A stretch of 5,889 nt of DNA from contig JAPLCY010000309.1 of NCBI GenBank assembly GCA_026391995.1, positions 1 to 5,889 on the forward strand. Reading direction: 5' to 3'. Under the pieces are notes generated by a model. It had not been told where the DNA came from. It searched no databases and worked only from the letters and a program-made list of their open reading frames with translations. The position numbers were made by a program, and so were the translations under genes. The stretch is from Candidatus Auribacterota bacterium (lineage in GTDB: Bacteria > Auribacterota > Tritonobacteria > UBA1439). Of this stretch, positions 4,718 through 5,889 are shown one piece after another (the first letter of the stretch is position 1; every line of letters starts with the position of its first letter).

Positions 4718-5889
4718 GTGCTACCATATGCCATGCTCTTGATTATCTTTATCATTGCGGTGGCGGCGTTCGCCGCGGCGTATATTCTCTATGCCGGATA
4801 CCTGGCAAGATTGTTCGGCCTGGATGACGGACGAAAGACCCCTGCCCACACCGACTACGACGGGATCGATCGCGTCCCCGCCCACCCGGCGGTGCTCCTC
4901 GGCCATCACTTCTCTTCGATCGCAGGGGCGGGGCCTATCGTCGGCCCGATCATCGCCGCCGCGGCGTTCGGCTGGCTGCCCGCGCTCCTCTGGGTGATCT
5001 TCTGCGCGATCCTCATTGGCGGGACGCACGACTTCGCGACACTTGTCCTCTCGGTCAGGAACCGCGCGCGCTCGATCGCCGAGACCGCCCGGAAGCAGAT
5101 GTCGCCCTCGGCGTACAAGCTCTTCCTCGCCTTCATATGGCTCTCGCTTGTCTATGTCCTCGTGGTCTTCACCGACCTCACCGCCACGACCTTCGCCCTC
5201 GATGGCGGCGTCGCCACCTCATCGCTGGCCTTCATCGCCCTCGCGGTAGCCTTCGGCCTTTGCGTCTACAGGCTGAAACTCTCCGTGGGCTTCGCGTCGT
5301 GCGTGTTCGTGCCTCTCGTCTTCCTGGCGGTCTGGGCCGGGCAGCGCGCGCCGCTCGCCCTGCCTCCCGGCTGCGCGATCACCGTCTGGGACATCTCCCT
5401 GCTCGCCTACTGCTTCGTGGCCTCCACGACGCCGGTATGGCTCCTGCTCCAGCCGCGGGACTATCTCTCCTCCTACCTGCTCTACGCCTCAGTGTTGGGC
5501 GGCTTCGCCGGCATACTGGCCGGCGGCTTTGCGGTGAACTATCCCGCGTTCGCGTGCTGGAACGCGCCCTCGCTCGGCCCGCTCTTTCCGATCCTTTTCA
5601 TCACCGTCGCCTGCGGCGCCTGCTCGGGGTTCCACGCGGTGGTCGCCTCGGGAACCACATCGAAGCAACTGCACCAGGAGTCGGACGCCCGCCTCATCGG
5701 CTACGGGGCCATGCTCATCGAGGGGGTGGTGGCGGTCATAGCACTTTCCACCGTCGTCATGCTCTCCCGGGACGACGCACTCCTCCAAAAGGCTCCCCTC
5801 GAGATCTACGGCGCGGGGATGAGCAAGTTCCTGAGCGTCTTCGGCGTGCCGGAGCGGACCGGCTTTTCGTTCGGTCTCCTGGCCCTCTC
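4718..5889 (+). CDS. cstA: CstA-family carbon starvation membrane transporter (3' end outside window)
   Basis: The first about 390 residues of a polytopic inner-membrane transporter of the CstA family, whose studied members take up pyruvate and/or peptides. The frame is open to the window edge, so the C-terminus is missing. Family signatures are clear: an N-terminal hydrophobic helix (MLLIIFIIAVAAFAAAYILY) then YDGIDRVPAH, GHHFSSIAGAGPIVGP, LIGGTHDF, TPVWLLLQPRDYLSSYLLY, and CGACSGFHAVVASGTTSKQ, with further hydrophobic segments between them. GTG at 4718 is chosen because GGAG stands nine bases upstream. ATG at 4733 would also give a normal N-terminus starting at the first helix. In-frame ATGs at 4613 and 4649 would add an atypical extension and are less likely. 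It diverges from the Rrf2 operon. It has no evident link to NO detoxification, so any shared control is speculative. I found no strong sigma-70 promoter for it. Confidence 0.94.
   Translation, partial: MLPYAMLLIIFIIAVAAFAAAYILYAGYLARLFGLDDGRKTPAHTDYDGIDRVPAHPAVLLGHHFSSIAGAGPIVGPIIAAAAFGWLPALLWVIFCAILIGGTHDFATLVLSVRNRARSIAETARKQMSPSAYKLFLAFIWLSLVYVLVVFTDLTATTFALDGGVATSSLAFIALAVAFGLCVYRLKLSVGFASCVFVPLVFLAVWAGQRAPLALPPGCAITVWDISLLAYCFVASTTPVWLLLQPRDYLSSYLLYASVLGGFAGILAGGFAVNYPAFACWNAPSLGPLFPILFITVACGACSGFHAVVASGTTSKQLHQESDARLIGYGAMLIEGVVAVIALSTVVMLSRDDALLQKAPLEIYGAGMSKFLSVFGVPERTGFSFGLLAL

Noticed and set aside
4721..5029. 102-codon minus-strand open frame opposite cstA (a similar one lies at 5489-5788)
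   Set aside because: Charged, low-complexity mirror of a membrane-protein gene; the plus strand has strong CstA signatures.

Overview
The window comes from a high-GC anaerobic or microaerophilic bacterium (roughly 60% GC or more by eye, with strong G/C bias at third codon positions). The lifestyle is inferred from the genes: a class I hybrid cluster protein, a two-domain flavodiiron protein, a ferredoxin-like protein and an Rrf2 regulator, a set typical of anaerobes defending against nitric oxide, hydroxylamine and oxygen. The species cannot be named from this sequence.

The left three quarters is one minus-strand operon. Read in its own direction it runs: Rrf2-family regulator (4481-4023), 4Fe-4S ferredoxin-like protein (4036-3374), small cysteine-rich protein of 87 residues (3377-3114), hybrid cluster protein Hcp (3117-1456), a 147-base gap, flavodiiron protein FprA (1308-97), and the first 11 codons of a further gene (33-1). 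The first four genes overlap by 14, 4 and 4 bases, so translation is probably coupled. A near-consensus sigma-70 promoter lies just before the Rrf2 gene.

The hcp-fprA gap is not ordinary spacer. It is filled by a 139-base AT-rich, nearly palindromic element (1323-1461) with perfect 16-base terminal inverted repeats. It looks like a MITE or an internally deleted insertion sequence. It supplies the hcp stop codon and carries a promoter-like sequence aimed at fprA.

The ferredoxin-like protein is shorter than I expect for its family and appears to lack an internal C-terminal block, although both ends are recognisable.

To the right of the Rrf2 promoter, a 236-base gap with several hairpins and palindromes separates the operon from a divergent plus-strand gene for a CstA-family membrane transporter. 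That gene runs off the right edge. The likely logic is that the Rrf2 protein senses NO, oxidant or Fe-S status and controls the operon. Hcp then reduces NO or hydroxylamine and FprA reduces NO or O2, while the ferredoxin-like and small cysteine-rich proteins may serve electron transfer or cluster maintenance. CstA would import pyruvate or peptides and has no obvious functional tie beyond the shared divergent control region.
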